Position numbers and translations under genes: made by a program. Positions 22,056-29,464 of a stretch of DNA of 64,000 nucleotides are shown piece after piece; the stretch's first letter is position 1; every line of letters starts with the position of its first letter. The DNA is taken from contig NZ_JAGGPS010000013.1 of NCBI RefSeq assembly GCF_018613725.1, forward strand, positions 42,141-106,140, in the 5' to 3' direction. A model generated the notes under the pieces. The model saw only the letters and a list, made by a program, of their open reading frames with translations, was not told where the DNA came from and did not search any database. Source of the stretch: Hymenobacter sp. ISL-91. Lineage in GTDB: Bacteria; Bacteroidota; Bacteroidia; Cytophagales; Hymenobacteraceae.

Positions 22056-22577
22056 GGCTTCGACCTTTTTTACGGCGTGGTGGTAAGAGGCTTTCAGGGC
22101 CCCAACGCTGGTGCCGGTTACTTCGGCCATCTGCTCGTAGGGCATCTCGTCGTAGTAGCGCAGGTTGAACACCAGCCGTTGCTTGTCGGGTAGGGTGAGA
22201 ATAGCTTTTTGCAGCTTCAACTCGATTTCGTCGCCGGCCAGGCTTTCGTCGGCTTCCAGCTGGGCGCTGAGCTCGGCCGTTACGTCGGTGAGGGGCAGCA
22301 GAAACTTGTGGCGCTTGCTTTTAAGCCAACTCAGGCATTCGTTGGTGGCAATCCGGTAAATCCAGGTGTAGAGCGAGGCGTCCTGCCGGAAACCCTCCAG
22401 ATGGTTCCAGACCTTGATAAATACATCCTGCGTCAGGTCGTCGGCATCGTCGTGGTTGATGACCATTTTGCGCACGTGCCAGTACACCTGGCGCTGGTAT
22501 TTGCGCACGAGCTGGTTGAAAGCCACATTGCGGGTGGCGGGGTCGTGGAACTTGGCAAGTATCTCCTGGTCTTCCAA
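22032..22577 (-). CDS. ECF-type RNA polymerase sigma factor
   Basis: A sigma-70 family protein of 181 residues. Region 2 contains DADDLTQDVFIKVWNHLEGFRQDASLYTWIYRIATNECLSWL, and region 4 contains LPDKQRLVFNLRYYDEMPYEQMAEVTGTSVGALKASYHHAVKKVE. The start is a TTG at 22577; upstream in this frame there is only CTG, and homologues typically begin with this EDQEIL-like N-terminus. It leads a run with a membrane protein and a Spy-like protein, as in envelope-responsive ECF loci. Confidence 0.92.
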   Translation of the reverse strand: MEDQEILAKFHDPATRNVAFNQLVRKYQRQVYWHVRKMVINHDDADDLTQDVFIKVWNHLEGFRQDASLYTWIYRIATNECLSWLKSKRHKFLLPLTDVTAELSAQLEADESLAGDEIELKLQKAILTLPDKQRLVFNLRYYDEMPYEQMAEVTGTSVGALKASYHHAVKKVEAQMLQMVG

Positions 22578-22691
22578 AGGGCGCAGGCGAGCGGGTGGGT
22601 AAGGGAGCGGGTTTCGAAGCTTAGAGGCGGCAGCCGCGGCTAGGTTTAACCGGCCAGTGCAAAATCGGTAGAAACCAACGCAAAACCAGCG

Positions 22692-23450
22692 CTACCGCTT
22701 GGCCGAATAAGAGAAGCCTACTGTAATGTTGGTGTTTTCGGGCACCTTGCCCTCGCTGAATTGCGAGTCGTAGGTATAGTTGTAGGCAAGGGTAACGGCC
22801 AGGTTGTTGATGAGCTTGATGGCAACAGCAGCGGCGTTGCTAAAGCGGTAATTGCTGAACTTCTCCAGCGAGGGCTGGAACAGGGTAGTAGAGTTGAACG
22901 TGAGCGTTCGGTACGAGTACGCAATCTTCAGCCGGACCGAATTTCGGGCCGTTACCACGGTGCGGCCATCGAGAAAGTTGGTTTGCTCGCGAATAATGAG
23001 GTTGCTCACGGCTACTTCGCGGCCCAGCGAGTCGGTATAGAGTGCCCAGCCCGGTCCGGCGCCCAGCTGCACCCGGCGCGAGATGCCGCGCAGGTTGCTC
23101 TGCTCGAAGCCGCCCAGCGCGTAGGCCCGAAAGCGGCCCTTCCAGTAATAAGGGGTGGTATTGACGAGCAACTCACGTTCCTGCAGCAGCCCGTTCTGCT
23201 TGCCGTAAGCAAAGCGCCCATGCAGCGGTATCCCCACGTGCCGGCCGCGGGTAACGGTTATATCCTGGGAGGTAGAAAGCAGGGTCCGGTTGACGCCGCC
23301 GCTGCTGTAAGCGCCCGTCAGCTGGCCGGCATACACAATCAGTGTGGTGTCGGCCGGGGGCGTGGTTTGGGCGTGGGCGAATGAAGCAGGCAACAGCAGT
23401 GCCAGCAGTAGCAGAAGCAGGATGCTGGAAAACAGGTAGCGGTGGAGCAT
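22692..23450 (-). CDS. DUF481-like outer-membrane protein
   Basis: About 252 residues from the ATG at 23450. A signal peptide (LLLLLALLLPASFAHA) is followed by alternating beta strands typical of salt-induced DUF481 barrels: IVYAGQLTGAYSSGGVNRTLLSTSQDI, RFRAYALGGFEQSNLRGISRRVQLGAGPGW, ending in NTNITVGFSYSAKR with a basic C-terminus. It is probably an outer-membrane beta-barrel of unknown substrate. The 47 codons upstream of the ATG are not conserved-looking. Divergent from an MscS gene. Confidence 0.7.
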   Translation of the reverse strand: MLHRYLFSSILLLLLLALLLPASFAHAQTTPPADTTLIVYAGQLTGAYSSGGVNRTLLSTSQDITVTRGRHVGIPLHGRFAYGKQNGLLQERELLVNTTPYYWKGRFRAYALGGFEQSNLRGISRRVQLGAGPGWALYTDSLGREVAVSNLIIREQTNFLDGRTVVTARNSVRLKIAYSYRTLTFNSTTLFQPSLEKFSNYRFSNAAAVAIKLINNLAVTLAYNYTYDSQFSEGKVPENTNITVGFSYSAKR

Positions 23451-23519
23451 AGGTGGAAAAGGAGATAAAGCAGCCAGCAGCAGGGGAGTGTGCCGACTGG
23501 CCGCCAGCAGTGCAAGCCA

Positions 23520-23527
23520 CAAAGGTA
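23520..23527 (-). promoter_or_regulatory. Possible -7 element for the DUF481-like gene
   Basis: TACCTTTG on the minus strand, an exact TAnnTTTG match 70 bp before the start codon. No clear -33 box. Confidence 0.4.
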
Positions 23528-23690
23528 ACTGGCCCTGCCTGGTACATTTCTCCACCCAGACACATGACCAAACCCCTGCATAGACGGTCACTTGGTGGCT
23601 GGTTGGCTGGTGGTCGGTGGCTTTTGCCTATTATTACCTTTAAACTCAACCTTACCGCGGTTGGCAGCCGTAGCAGCAAGCAGTGTAGTT

Positions 23691-25628
23691 ATGAATTTTT
23701 GCGTTGCGCTTTGTGCGCTGATGATATGGGCCAGTGCGCTGTTGCCGGCCGGAGCCCAGGTGATTCCGCCACCCATGAAGCAGGCTCCGGCCGAACCGAG
23801 CCCCAGCGTGGTAATAAGCCCTGCTCCGTCCAGGGCTCAGGATTCGGCCCGCTCCGAAGACCTGATAACCGATACCCAGGTGCTGCGCCGCATCGACTCG
23901 ATGCGGCGGGCCAACACCAGCCGGCTGCAGGAAATCCAGACCGAGCTGCTGACGCTTAAAAGCACTGCCACCGACAAGCGCCGCGAGCGGGAGCTGGTAA
24001 CCGAACTGGGGGCTCTGCGCCGGTCCGACTCGCTGCGTAAGGCCCGCTCGCGCCGCTACATCGACTCGCTGAAGGTGAATGCCAAGGGCTTCCCGGTGGC
24101 TCCGCACACCGACACCCTGTTTTACGTGTACACCAAGCTCGGGCCGTTTTCGCCTCAGGAGCGGGCCCAGCTCACGGAAGAAAAAATCAAGCGCCTCGAA
24201 AAAGCCGTTTTCTTCAGCCCCGACTCGCTGCGCATCTACCCTTCGGAGCAGAGCACTGACCTGATGTACGGCGAGCAGGTGCTGCAAAGCATCAGCGAAA
24301 ACGACGCGCTCTGGCACAACGTGAGCCGCGACTCGCTGGCCCGCCAGCACCGGCAGCGCATTATCGAGGCCGTGCAGGCATACAAGCAGCAGAACAGCCT
24401 GCTCAACATCGCCAAAGAAATTGGCCTGACGCTGCTGGTGCTCATCGTGCTGTACTTTACGGTGCGCTACATCATCAAGTTCTTCAGCTGGGTACGCCTC
24501 CAGCTGGTAGCCAAGGAAGGCACCTGGTTCAAGGGCATCAAGTTCGGCAACTACGAGTTTTTCAATGAGCAGCGCCAGCTGAGCGCCGTACTGCTGCTGG
24601 TAACGGTGCTGAAATGGGTGGTGGTGCTGCTGGCCATTTACCTGGTGCTGCCGGTGGTGTTCAGCATCTTCCCCGGCACCCAAAGCATTGCCGATACGCT
24701 GCTGGGCTACGTGTTCAACCCGCTCCGGCGCATTGCGCTGGCCTTCTGGAACTACCTGCCCAACCTGTTCACCATCGTCGTGATTGTGACGGTGTTCCGT
24801 TACGTGCTCAAGGCAGTTTACTCCATCAAGGAGGAAATCCGGGCCGGCAACCTCACCATTGAGGGCTTCTACCCCGACTGGGCCAACCCCACCTACCAGA
24901 TTGTGCGGGTGCTGGTGTGGGCCTTCGCTTTGATTGTGATTTTCCCTTATTTGCCGGGTTCCGATTCGCCGGTGTTCCAGGGCGTATCGGTGTTTCTGGG
25001 CTTCCTGTTCACGTTCGGCTCGGCCGGCTCGCTCTCCAACATCGTGGCCGGGCTGGTGCTCACCTACATGCGGGCCTACAAGCTCGGCGACCGGGTACGC
25101 ATCGGCGACGTGACGGGCGACATTGTGGAGAAAACCCTGCTCGTTACCCGCATCAGGACCGTCAAAAACGAGGAAATCACGATTCCAAATTCCTCGGTGA
25201 TGAGCTCCTACACCACCAACTACTCGACCGTGGCGCCCACGCTGGGCCTGATTATGCACACCGGCGTGACCATCGGCTACGATGTGCCCTGGCCCCAGGT
25301 GCACCAGCTGCTGCTGGCTGCCGCCGTCGATGCCGAGGTGCTAACCGAGCCGGCTCCCTTCGTGCTCCAGACCAGCCTCGACGACTGGTACGTGGCCTAC
25401 GAGCTCAACTTTTATACCCACGCTGCCAACCAACAGGCCCGCATCTACTCGCGCATCCACCAAAACATCCAGGACCGCTTCAACGAGGCCGGCGTCGAAA
25501 TTATGTCGCCCCACTACCGCGCCGTGCGCGACGGCAGCCAGACCACCATTCCGGCCAGCTACCTGCCCCCCGACTACGAGGCCCCCAAGTTCCGGGTCGA
25601 GAATTCGGACGGGCAGCCGCCACAGTAG
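23691..25628 (+). CDS. MscS-family mechanosensitive channel
   Basis: About 645 residues from the ATG at 23691. A signal peptide (MNFCVALCALMIWASALLPAGAQ) is followed by a charged periplasmic region to about residue 240, then membrane segments near 243, 297, 346 and 403. The pore-lining MscS segment is at about 432-475 (FLGFLFTFGSAGSLSNIVAGLVLTYMRAYKLGDRVRIGD), then the beta domain with TRIRTVKNEEITIPNS and a soluble cage. It resembles the larger MscS-like proteins with an extra periplasmic domain. It should release solutes on hypo-osmotic shock, inferred from family. Confidence 0.88.
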   Translation: MNFCVALCALMIWASALLPAGAQVIPPPMKQAPAEPSPSVVISPAPSRAQDSARSEDLITDTQVLRRIDSMRRANTSRLQEIQTELLTLKSTATDKRRERELVTELGALRRSDSLRKARSRRYIDSLKVNAKGFPVAPHTDTLFYVYTKLGPFSPQERAQLTEEKIKRLEKAVFFSPDSLRIYPSEQSTDLMYGEQVLQSISENDALWHNVSRDSLARQHRQRIIEAVQAYKQQNSLLNIAKEIGLTLLVLIVLYFTVRYIIKFFSWVRLQLVAKEGTWFKGIKFGNYEFFNEQRQLSAVLLLVTVLKWVVVLLAIYLVLPVVFSIFPGTQSIADTLLGYVFNPLRRIALAFWNYLPNLFTIVVIVTVFRYVLKAVYSIKEEIRAGNLTIEGFYPDWANPTYQIVRVLVWAFALIVIFPYLPGSDSPVFQGVSVFLGFLFTFGSAGSLSNIVAGLVLTYMRAYKLGDRVRIGDVTGDIVEKTLLVTRIRTVKNEEITIPNSSVMSSYTTNYSTVAPTLGLIMHTGVTIGYDVPWPQVHQLLLAAAVDAEVLTEPAPFVLQTSLDDWYVAYELNFYTHAANQQARIYSRIHQNIQDRFNEAGVEIMSPHYRAVRDGSQTTIPASYLPPDYEAPKFRVENSDGQPPQ

Positions 25629-25759
25629 CCGGCCGCCTGCGTGGCCAACAGCGCCATCGATAACCGGAAGGAGTTGAAAAAAGAAAGATAGAGGGGAGTG
25701 AGTAGAAGTGCTCAAATGGGGTATCTTGCTGGTAGTCTGTTCAGTTAGCCATTCTGCCC

Positions 25760-26119
25760 ATGCGCGGCCTCAACAAAGTAACCCTGATCGGGAATCTGGG
25801 TAAAGACCCGGAAATTTCTGTGCTGGAAGGCAACGTGGCCGTGGCGAAATTCTCGCTGGCCACGTCGGAAACCTACCGCGACAAAAGTGGCCAGCCTCAC
25901 ACCAGCACCGACTGGCACAACATCGTGCTTTGGCGCGGCCTGGCCGAGCTGGCCCAGGCCTACCTGCGCCGGGGCAGCTTAGTGTACGTGGAGGGCAAGC
26001 TCAAAACCCGCCACTACGACGATGCGGCCGGCCAGCGCCACTACGTAACGGAGGTAATAGGGGAGCAGGTGTTGATGCTGGACAAGAAAACCGGCCCCGC
26101 CCCGCCCACGCAGCCATGA
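25760..26119 (+). CDS. ssb: Single-stranded DNA-binding protein
   Basis: A protein of 119 residues with an OB fold: MRGLNKVTLIGNLGKDPEI, VAKFSLATSETYRDKSGQ, TDWHNIVLWRGLAELAQAYLRRGSLVYVEGKLKTRHYDD, and GEQVLMLDKK. It lacks the long linker and acidic DDIPF-like tip of housekeeping SSB and ends PAPPTQP, which suggests an accessory paralogue rather than the replication SSB. Its stop codon overlaps the start of the tyrosine recombinase (ATGA), so the two are translationally coupled. That pairing hints at a role in recombination on single-stranded DNA. Confidence 0.9.
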   Translation: MRGLNKVTLIGNLGKDPEISVLEGNVAVAKFSLATSETYRDKSGQPHTSTDWHNIVLWRGLAELAQAYLRRGSLVYVEGKLKTRHYDDAAGQRHYVTEVIGEQVLMLDKKTGPAPPTQP

Positions 26120-27201
26120 CGACGGCCGTTTCGTTGCGGCTGCGCGCAGACCGGACCGAGTTTCAGGTGTTCTTTCCCTATTCGGATGCGGCTATCCGGG
26201 CGGCGCTGCTGGCGGCGGGGGTGCAGTATAGCGCCGCCGCCCGGGGCTACGTGCTGCCGGCCACGCCCGAAGCCGTGGCGCCCCTGCGCCTGGCGTGCCA
26301 GCAGCTGGGCGTACCATTGCACCTGCCCATGGTGCCGGCACTGGCCGCCCCGCCACCGCCGCCCACGCCGCAGCAAGCCGTGCTCAACCGCTATGCCCAA
26401 CATATAGTGCTGAAACGCTATAGTCCGGCCACCCTTAAAAACTACCGCACCGCATTTCAGCAGTTTCTGCTGCACCATGCCCCACGCCTGCCCCTGGACC
26501 TGACGCGCCAGGAACTACTCGACTACCTAGCCGGACGGGTGGCGGCCGGCATTTCGGAAGCCTACCAGAATCTGCTCATCAACGCCATTAAATTCTATTA
26601 CGAACAGGTGGAAGGGCAGCCCCGGCAATACTACGCCGTGCCCCGGCTGAAACAGCCGCTTACCAACCCCAAAGTACTGGCCCGGGAAGAGGTGCGGGCG
26701 CTGCTGGCGGGCACCGAGAACCTTAAGCATCGGGCCATGCTGATGCTGGCCTATGGTCTGGGCCTGCGCCTGGGCGAAGTACTGGCCCTCACGCCGCCCG
26801 ACATTGACAGCAAGCGAATGGCCTTATACGTGCGGGCAGGGAAGGGCAAAAAAGACCGTGATTTGCCTTTGCCCGAGAGTTTGCTACATTTACTCCGAGA
26901 GCAATACCGGCAATTTCGGCCCGTTACGTTTCTCTTCGAGGGCCTGCAGCCCGGCGAGCCGTACAGCGCCCGCAGCCTGCAACTGGTGGTGAAGCAGGCA
27001 GCGGCCCGGGCCGGAATCAGCCGGCCCGTAACCTTGCATATGCTTCGCCACTCGTATGCCACGCATCTGCTGGAAGCCGGCACGGACATCCGAATCATTC
27101 AGGATCTGCTCGGCCACAGCAGCATCAAAACCACCGAAATCTACACCCATGTTGCGCAACATAATCGCCCCGCATCCCCTCTCGACAGCCTGGGCCTGTA
27201 A
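26116..27201 (+). CDS. Tyrosine recombinase with N-terminal extension
   Basis: A protein of 361 residues. The catalytic set is complete: R218 (GLRLGE), K243 (GKGKKDRD), H308/R311 (HMLRHSYATHLL), H334 (LLGHSS) and Y343 (EIYTH). The core-binding SAM-like domain spans about 90-180. An N-terminal extension of about 85 residues includes QVFFPYSDAAIRAALLAAGVQYSAAARGYVLPAT, a module common in Bacteroidota integrases. The C-terminus ends SPLDSLGL, reminiscent of integron integrases. However, K243 to H308 is 65 residues, as in XerD, not about 106 as in IntI1, so the IntI-specific insert is absent. It is coupled to ssb, and a cassette array follows. Confidence 0.93.
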   Translation: MTTAVSLRLRADRTEFQVFFPYSDAAIRAALLAAGVQYSAAARGYVLPATPEAVAPLRLACQQLGVPLHLPMVPALAAPPPPPTPQQAVLNRYAQHIVLKRYSPATLKNYRTAFQQFLLHHAPRLPLDLTRQELLDYLAGRVAAGISEAYQNLLINAIKFYYEQVEGQPRQYYAVPRLKQPLTNPKVLAREEVRALLAGTENLKHRAMLMLAYGLGLRLGEVLALTPPDIDSKRMALYVRAGKGKKDRDLPLPESLLHLLREQYRQFRPVTFLFEGLQPGEPYSARSLQLVVKQAAARAGISRPVTLHMLRHSYATHLLEAGTDIRIIQDLLGHSSIKTTEIYTHVAQHNRPASPLDSLGL

Positions 27202-27209
27202 CGCTACTA

Positions 27210-27324
27210 GTTTCGCTTATATCGCTACCTGCCGACATATAAGCGAAACCCACTTGCGGGCTAAGTAGATATAAGCGAAACTCACTCACCGCCGCAAGTC
27301 GCGGCAATAGGAATGTTGTACGCC
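27210..27324 (+). other. attI-like site: triplicated 13-bp repeats and a GTT core
   Basis: Starting 9 bp after the recombinase stop, the 13-mer ATATAAGCGAAAC occurs directly at 27237-27249 and 27269-27281 and inverted at 27210-27222. At 27315-27324 lies GTTGTACGCC, whose exact complement is the R'' box of the first attC-like site. The layout (recombinase-proximal direct repeats, then a G/TT core, then the first cassette) matches an integron attI. The first two copies also form a 13-bp hairpin that could end the recombinase transcript. Assignment as attI is inference. Confidence 0.6.
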
Positions 27325-27341
27325 ACCCTTTTTGACGCACC

Positions 27342-27743
27342 ATGATAACATCAGCAGAAGGATTTATAAGACTTCGGACGAGTGAATTAAAAGAAGAACA
27401 AGAAAGAGCAAGTCATGACAGTGCTTCTACATCTGTTTGGGTTGACCTAATTGACAATTATCCTGAATACAAAGTTTGGGTGGTTCATAATAAATCAATT
27501 CCTATAGATATTCTTGAAACCCTTGCAAAAGACGAAGATGCTGAAGTCAGAGAAGCGGTAGCAAGGAAAAGGAAAATTAATGACAAAATTTTTAATTGGT
27601 TAGCAGTTGACACAAACGAAAACGTGAAATATGCCTTGATTTGTAACACCAAGTTGCCGAAGGATAAAAAGAAGCTTATTGACACGGAACATTCGGAATG
27701 GTTGAAAAATGCATTAGACGAGCAACTATCAAAAGTGGAATAG
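27342..27743 (+). CDS. Cassette 1 protein, HEAT-like repeats, function unknown
   Basis: A protein of 133 residues encoded in visibly AT-rich DNA unlike the flanks. The middle carries two or three helical repeat units of the type IDILETLAKDEDAEVREAVARKRKI and IFNWLAVDTNENVKYALICN, resembling HEAT or leucine-rich-variant repeats, which normally mediate protein binding. No signal peptide or membrane segment. It starts 26 bp inside the cassette boundary at 27316, as expected for a promoterless cassette gene read from outside. Composition indicates transfer from a lower-GC source. Confidence 0.8.
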   Translation: MITSAEGFIRLRTSELKEEQERASHDSASTSVWVDLIDNYPEYKVWVVHNKSIPIDILETLAKDEDAEVREAVARKRKINDKIFNWLAVDTNENVKYALICNTKLPKDKKKLIDTEHSEWLKNALDEQLSKVE

Positions 27744-27832
27744 AACGTTCTTTTTTTACCCCTAACATGAGAATAGAATTATAAATAAATTGCTCAAAGT
27801 CTTAAACAGCTTTCGGTGGACAGAAGAAGGGC

Positions 27833-27970
27833 GGCGTACAACATTCATGTTTATGTAATACTAGCGGAAGAACATAAACCAATCATTTCTATTTTCAATC
27901 ATCATCAACAAGTTAATGAAGCATCGGTATTTCAAATGCCAGTACTACATAAACATGTTTAACGTTATGC
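27833..27970 (+). other. attC-like site of cassette 1
   Basis: R'' box GGCGTACAAC (27833-27842) is the exact 10-bp complement of the cassette's own start (27315-27324). Arms 27846-27862 and 27941-27957 pair in 16 of 17 positions, with a 78-nt variable loop. The site ends with the core GTTATGC (27964-27970), where the next cassette begins. Total length of about 138 nt is within the known attC range. Cassette 1 would be 27316-27964. Confidence 0.82.
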
Positions 27971-28001
27971 GACAGCTTAAAAGACGATACAACATAATAG
28001 A

Positions 28002-28328
28002 ATGGGGCATAAAAAAGTTTGTTTAGAATGTAAGGTGACGCTTAACAGACCATTTGACAGTGGTTCTGAACTAACTTATCCTTGTCCTGAATGTGGAAAG
28101 CCAATGACACTTTTACCCCATAGGTTTAGACCGCCTAAAAAATCGGAAGACAAAAAATGGGAAAAAATTAAGTTTCTAATTGATAACGGTTTTTACTTTC
28201 AACATATTTACGAAAATATTGAAACGGAAAACGGTGTAACATCTTACAAAAATTACGTTGCTTATCCTGACAACATTAGAGATGCAAAAGAATTTGTAGA
28301 ACGCTATAAACACCAAGCAAGAAAATGA
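28002..28328 (+). CDS. Cassette 2 first protein, zinc-ribbon-like, function unknown
   Basis: A protein of 108 residues in AT-rich DNA. The N-terminus has two cysteine pairs, CLEC and CPEC (VCLECKVTLNR...YPCPECGKPM), a probable zinc ribbon, followed by a basic RFRPPKKSEDKKWEKIKFL segment and an aromatic C-terminal half. It begins 37 bp after the cassette start and overlaps the next gene by 4 bp (ATGA). No family is recognised. Confidence 0.75.
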   Translation: MGHKKVCLECKVTLNRPFDSGSELTYPCPECGKPMTLLPHRFRPPKKSEDKKWEKIKFLIDNGFYFQHIYENIETENGVTSYKNYVAYPDNIRDAKEFVERYKHQARK

Positions 28329-28783
28329 TTCTTTCGGGAATATACGACCAAACCGTTGAATTAAAAATTACAAACTATCAATTCCCCGAAAACCTTGATG
28401 GAGATTGGGATGGAAATTGGTTGAATATATATTTGAAGGTTGACAGTAAAATTGGTAAATGGCAAACGGTTGACCCTTCTTTGACAACTTGTGAAATGCA
28501 AGAAATTATTGATTGGTTAGACAAACTATCAAGGAACAATGAACCAGAATATCGATTAATGAGTTTTACTGAACCAAATTTGACATTCGAACTTTTAAAC
28601 AACCCAACCGACAAGGAAAAACTTATAAGACTAAAATTTGACTTGGAATCAAGACCGAAATCTGCAACAGATGACAAAGAATATTATGTTGACATTTTAG
28701 CTGACGACGAAGGGTTAAAAGAAATAATTAAAGGACTGCAAAATGAACTTGAAAAGTATCCTGAAAGAAAGCCGACCGCATAA
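28325..28783 (+). CDS. Cassette 2 second protein, WapI-like immunity family candidate
   Basis: A protein of 152 residues in AT-rich DNA. GDWDGNWLNIYLKVDSKIGKWQTVDPSLTTCEMQEIIDWLDKL followed by LMSFTEPNLTFELL resembles the small WapI-type immunity proteins associated with contact-dependent toxins. This is a pattern judgement from memory, not a search. The stop codon TAA lies inside the R'' box of the attC that follows, as in many integron cassettes. Coupled to the zinc-ribbon gene by ATGA overlap, so one cassette carries a two-gene unit. Confidence 0.7.
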   Translation: MILSGIYDQTVELKITNYQFPENLDGDWDGNWLNIYLKVDSKIGKWQTVDPSLTTCEMQEIIDWLDKLSRNNEPEYRLMSFTEPNLTFELLNNPTDKEKLIRLKFDLESRPKSATDDKEYYVDILADDEGLKEIIKGLQNELEKYPERKPTA

Positions 28784-28905
28784 CATCGTATTGGCAATAG
28801 TGGGGCTGACAGTTGTAAATTCAACATTTGTAATTCTATTGGGCATTTATGCAAATGTTGGGCAGACGTTTTTCAAATGCCCCGCCATCGCCAATACGTG
28901 AACCG
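28777..28905 (+). other. attC-like site of cassette 2 with a degenerate 3' core
   Basis: R'' CGCATAAC (28777-28784) complements the start of this cassette (GTTATGCG at 27964-27971). Arms 28787-28806 and 28879-28898 pair in 17 of 20 positions. A nested hairpin CAACATTTG/CAAATGTTG fills the variable region. The expected terminal GTT is replaced by GTG (28898-28900), so the outer crossover point is altered. Cassette 2 would be about 27965-28898. Confidence 0.75.
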
Positions 28906-28924
28906 ACGTCGCCGTAAGCTAACA

Positions 28925-28969
28925 CAGCAAAAAGCGCCCGCAACTCTACGTTGCGGGTGCTTTTTGCTG
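28925..28969. terminator. Strong bidirectional terminator
   Basis: Twenty-base arms, starting CAGCAAAAAGCG, pair with one mismatch around a 5-nt loop. Runs of five A before and five T after the GC stem give rho-independent form on both strands. It would stop cassette transcription (+) and once ended the transketolase transcript (-), now represented only by the adjacent fragment. Confidence 0.88.
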
Positions 28970-28989
28970 TATTACGAATCAACCGAAAA

Positions 28990-29109
28990 CTACTTGGCCT
29001 TCCGGGCCATTACTTTCTCCACGGCGGCCACAATGGCCGCTTCGTTGAGGCCGTACTTTTCCATCAGCTGGTCGGGCGTGCCCGACTCGCCGAACGAGTC
29101 GTTGACGGC
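28990..29109 (-). pseudogene. Detached 3' end of the transketolase C-terminal subunit gene
   Basis: Forty codons including the stop (TAG) correspond to the end of the intact gene at 29818-29937. DNA differs at 11 of 120 positions, yet only one amino acid differs (Ala for Thr). There is no start codon or upstream part; homology stops abruptly at 29109. The copy retains the terminator at 28925-28969, so it looks like the original gene end displaced by the toxin-antitoxin insert. Confidence 0.88.
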
Positions 29110-29134
29110 AGGATAGCGTTGCCGCCCTTCCCTG

Positions 29135-29464
29135 TTACTCATCCAGTAGGCCGAGCAGGCCCAGTATATGCTGGTCGCTGAGGCTGCTTTGCTCCGATTT
29201 GTCGTAGATAGCCAACAGGAAAACGGCTTCGTTCACCACCTGTACATAAGTGATGACGCGGGCACCGCCCCGTTTACCGGCACCTTTACTGGCCACGGCC
29301 AGCCGGATTTTGTAGCAGTTGTGGCCGATGCCGGTACCCTTGTATGGGTTGTCGCGCAACTCCTGTACTACGGCGTTCAAATCGTCGGGCAGCGACCTGT
29401 ATTTCTTGCCGAGCCGCTTAACATCGCGCTTGAAGCTGGCAATAGGTTTTACCTGGAAGCTCAT
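29135..29464 (-). CDS. RelE/ParE-superfamily toxin
   Basis: A protein of 109 residues. FKRDVKRLGKKYRSLPDDLNAVVQELRDNPYKGTGIGHNCYKIRLAVASKGAGKRGGARVITYV and FLLAIYDKSEQSSLSD follow the RelE fold, with basic residues on the central sheet. This subfamily, with KGAGKRGGARVI, is common next to short antitoxins. RelE members cleave mRNA on the ribosome and ParE members poison gyrase; which applies is not readable. The start codon overlaps the antitoxin stop (ATGA). Confidence 0.85.
   Translation of the reverse strand: MSFQVKPIASFKRDVKRLGKKYRSLPDDLNAVVQELRDNPYKGTGIGHNCYKIRLAVASKGAGKRGGARVITYVQVVNEAVFLLAIYDKSEQSSLSDQHILGLLGLLDE

Noticed and set aside
23652..25304. Minus-strand 550-codon frame opposite the MscS gene
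   Set aside because: The plus strand encodes a full MscS channel with membrane segments; the opposite frame reads as His/Gln-rich nonsense.
25930..26115. Longer start for the tyrosine recombinase inside ssb
   Set aside because: This upstream stretch is the ssb gene read in another frame; the ATG at 26116 overlapping the ssb stop gives the credible start.
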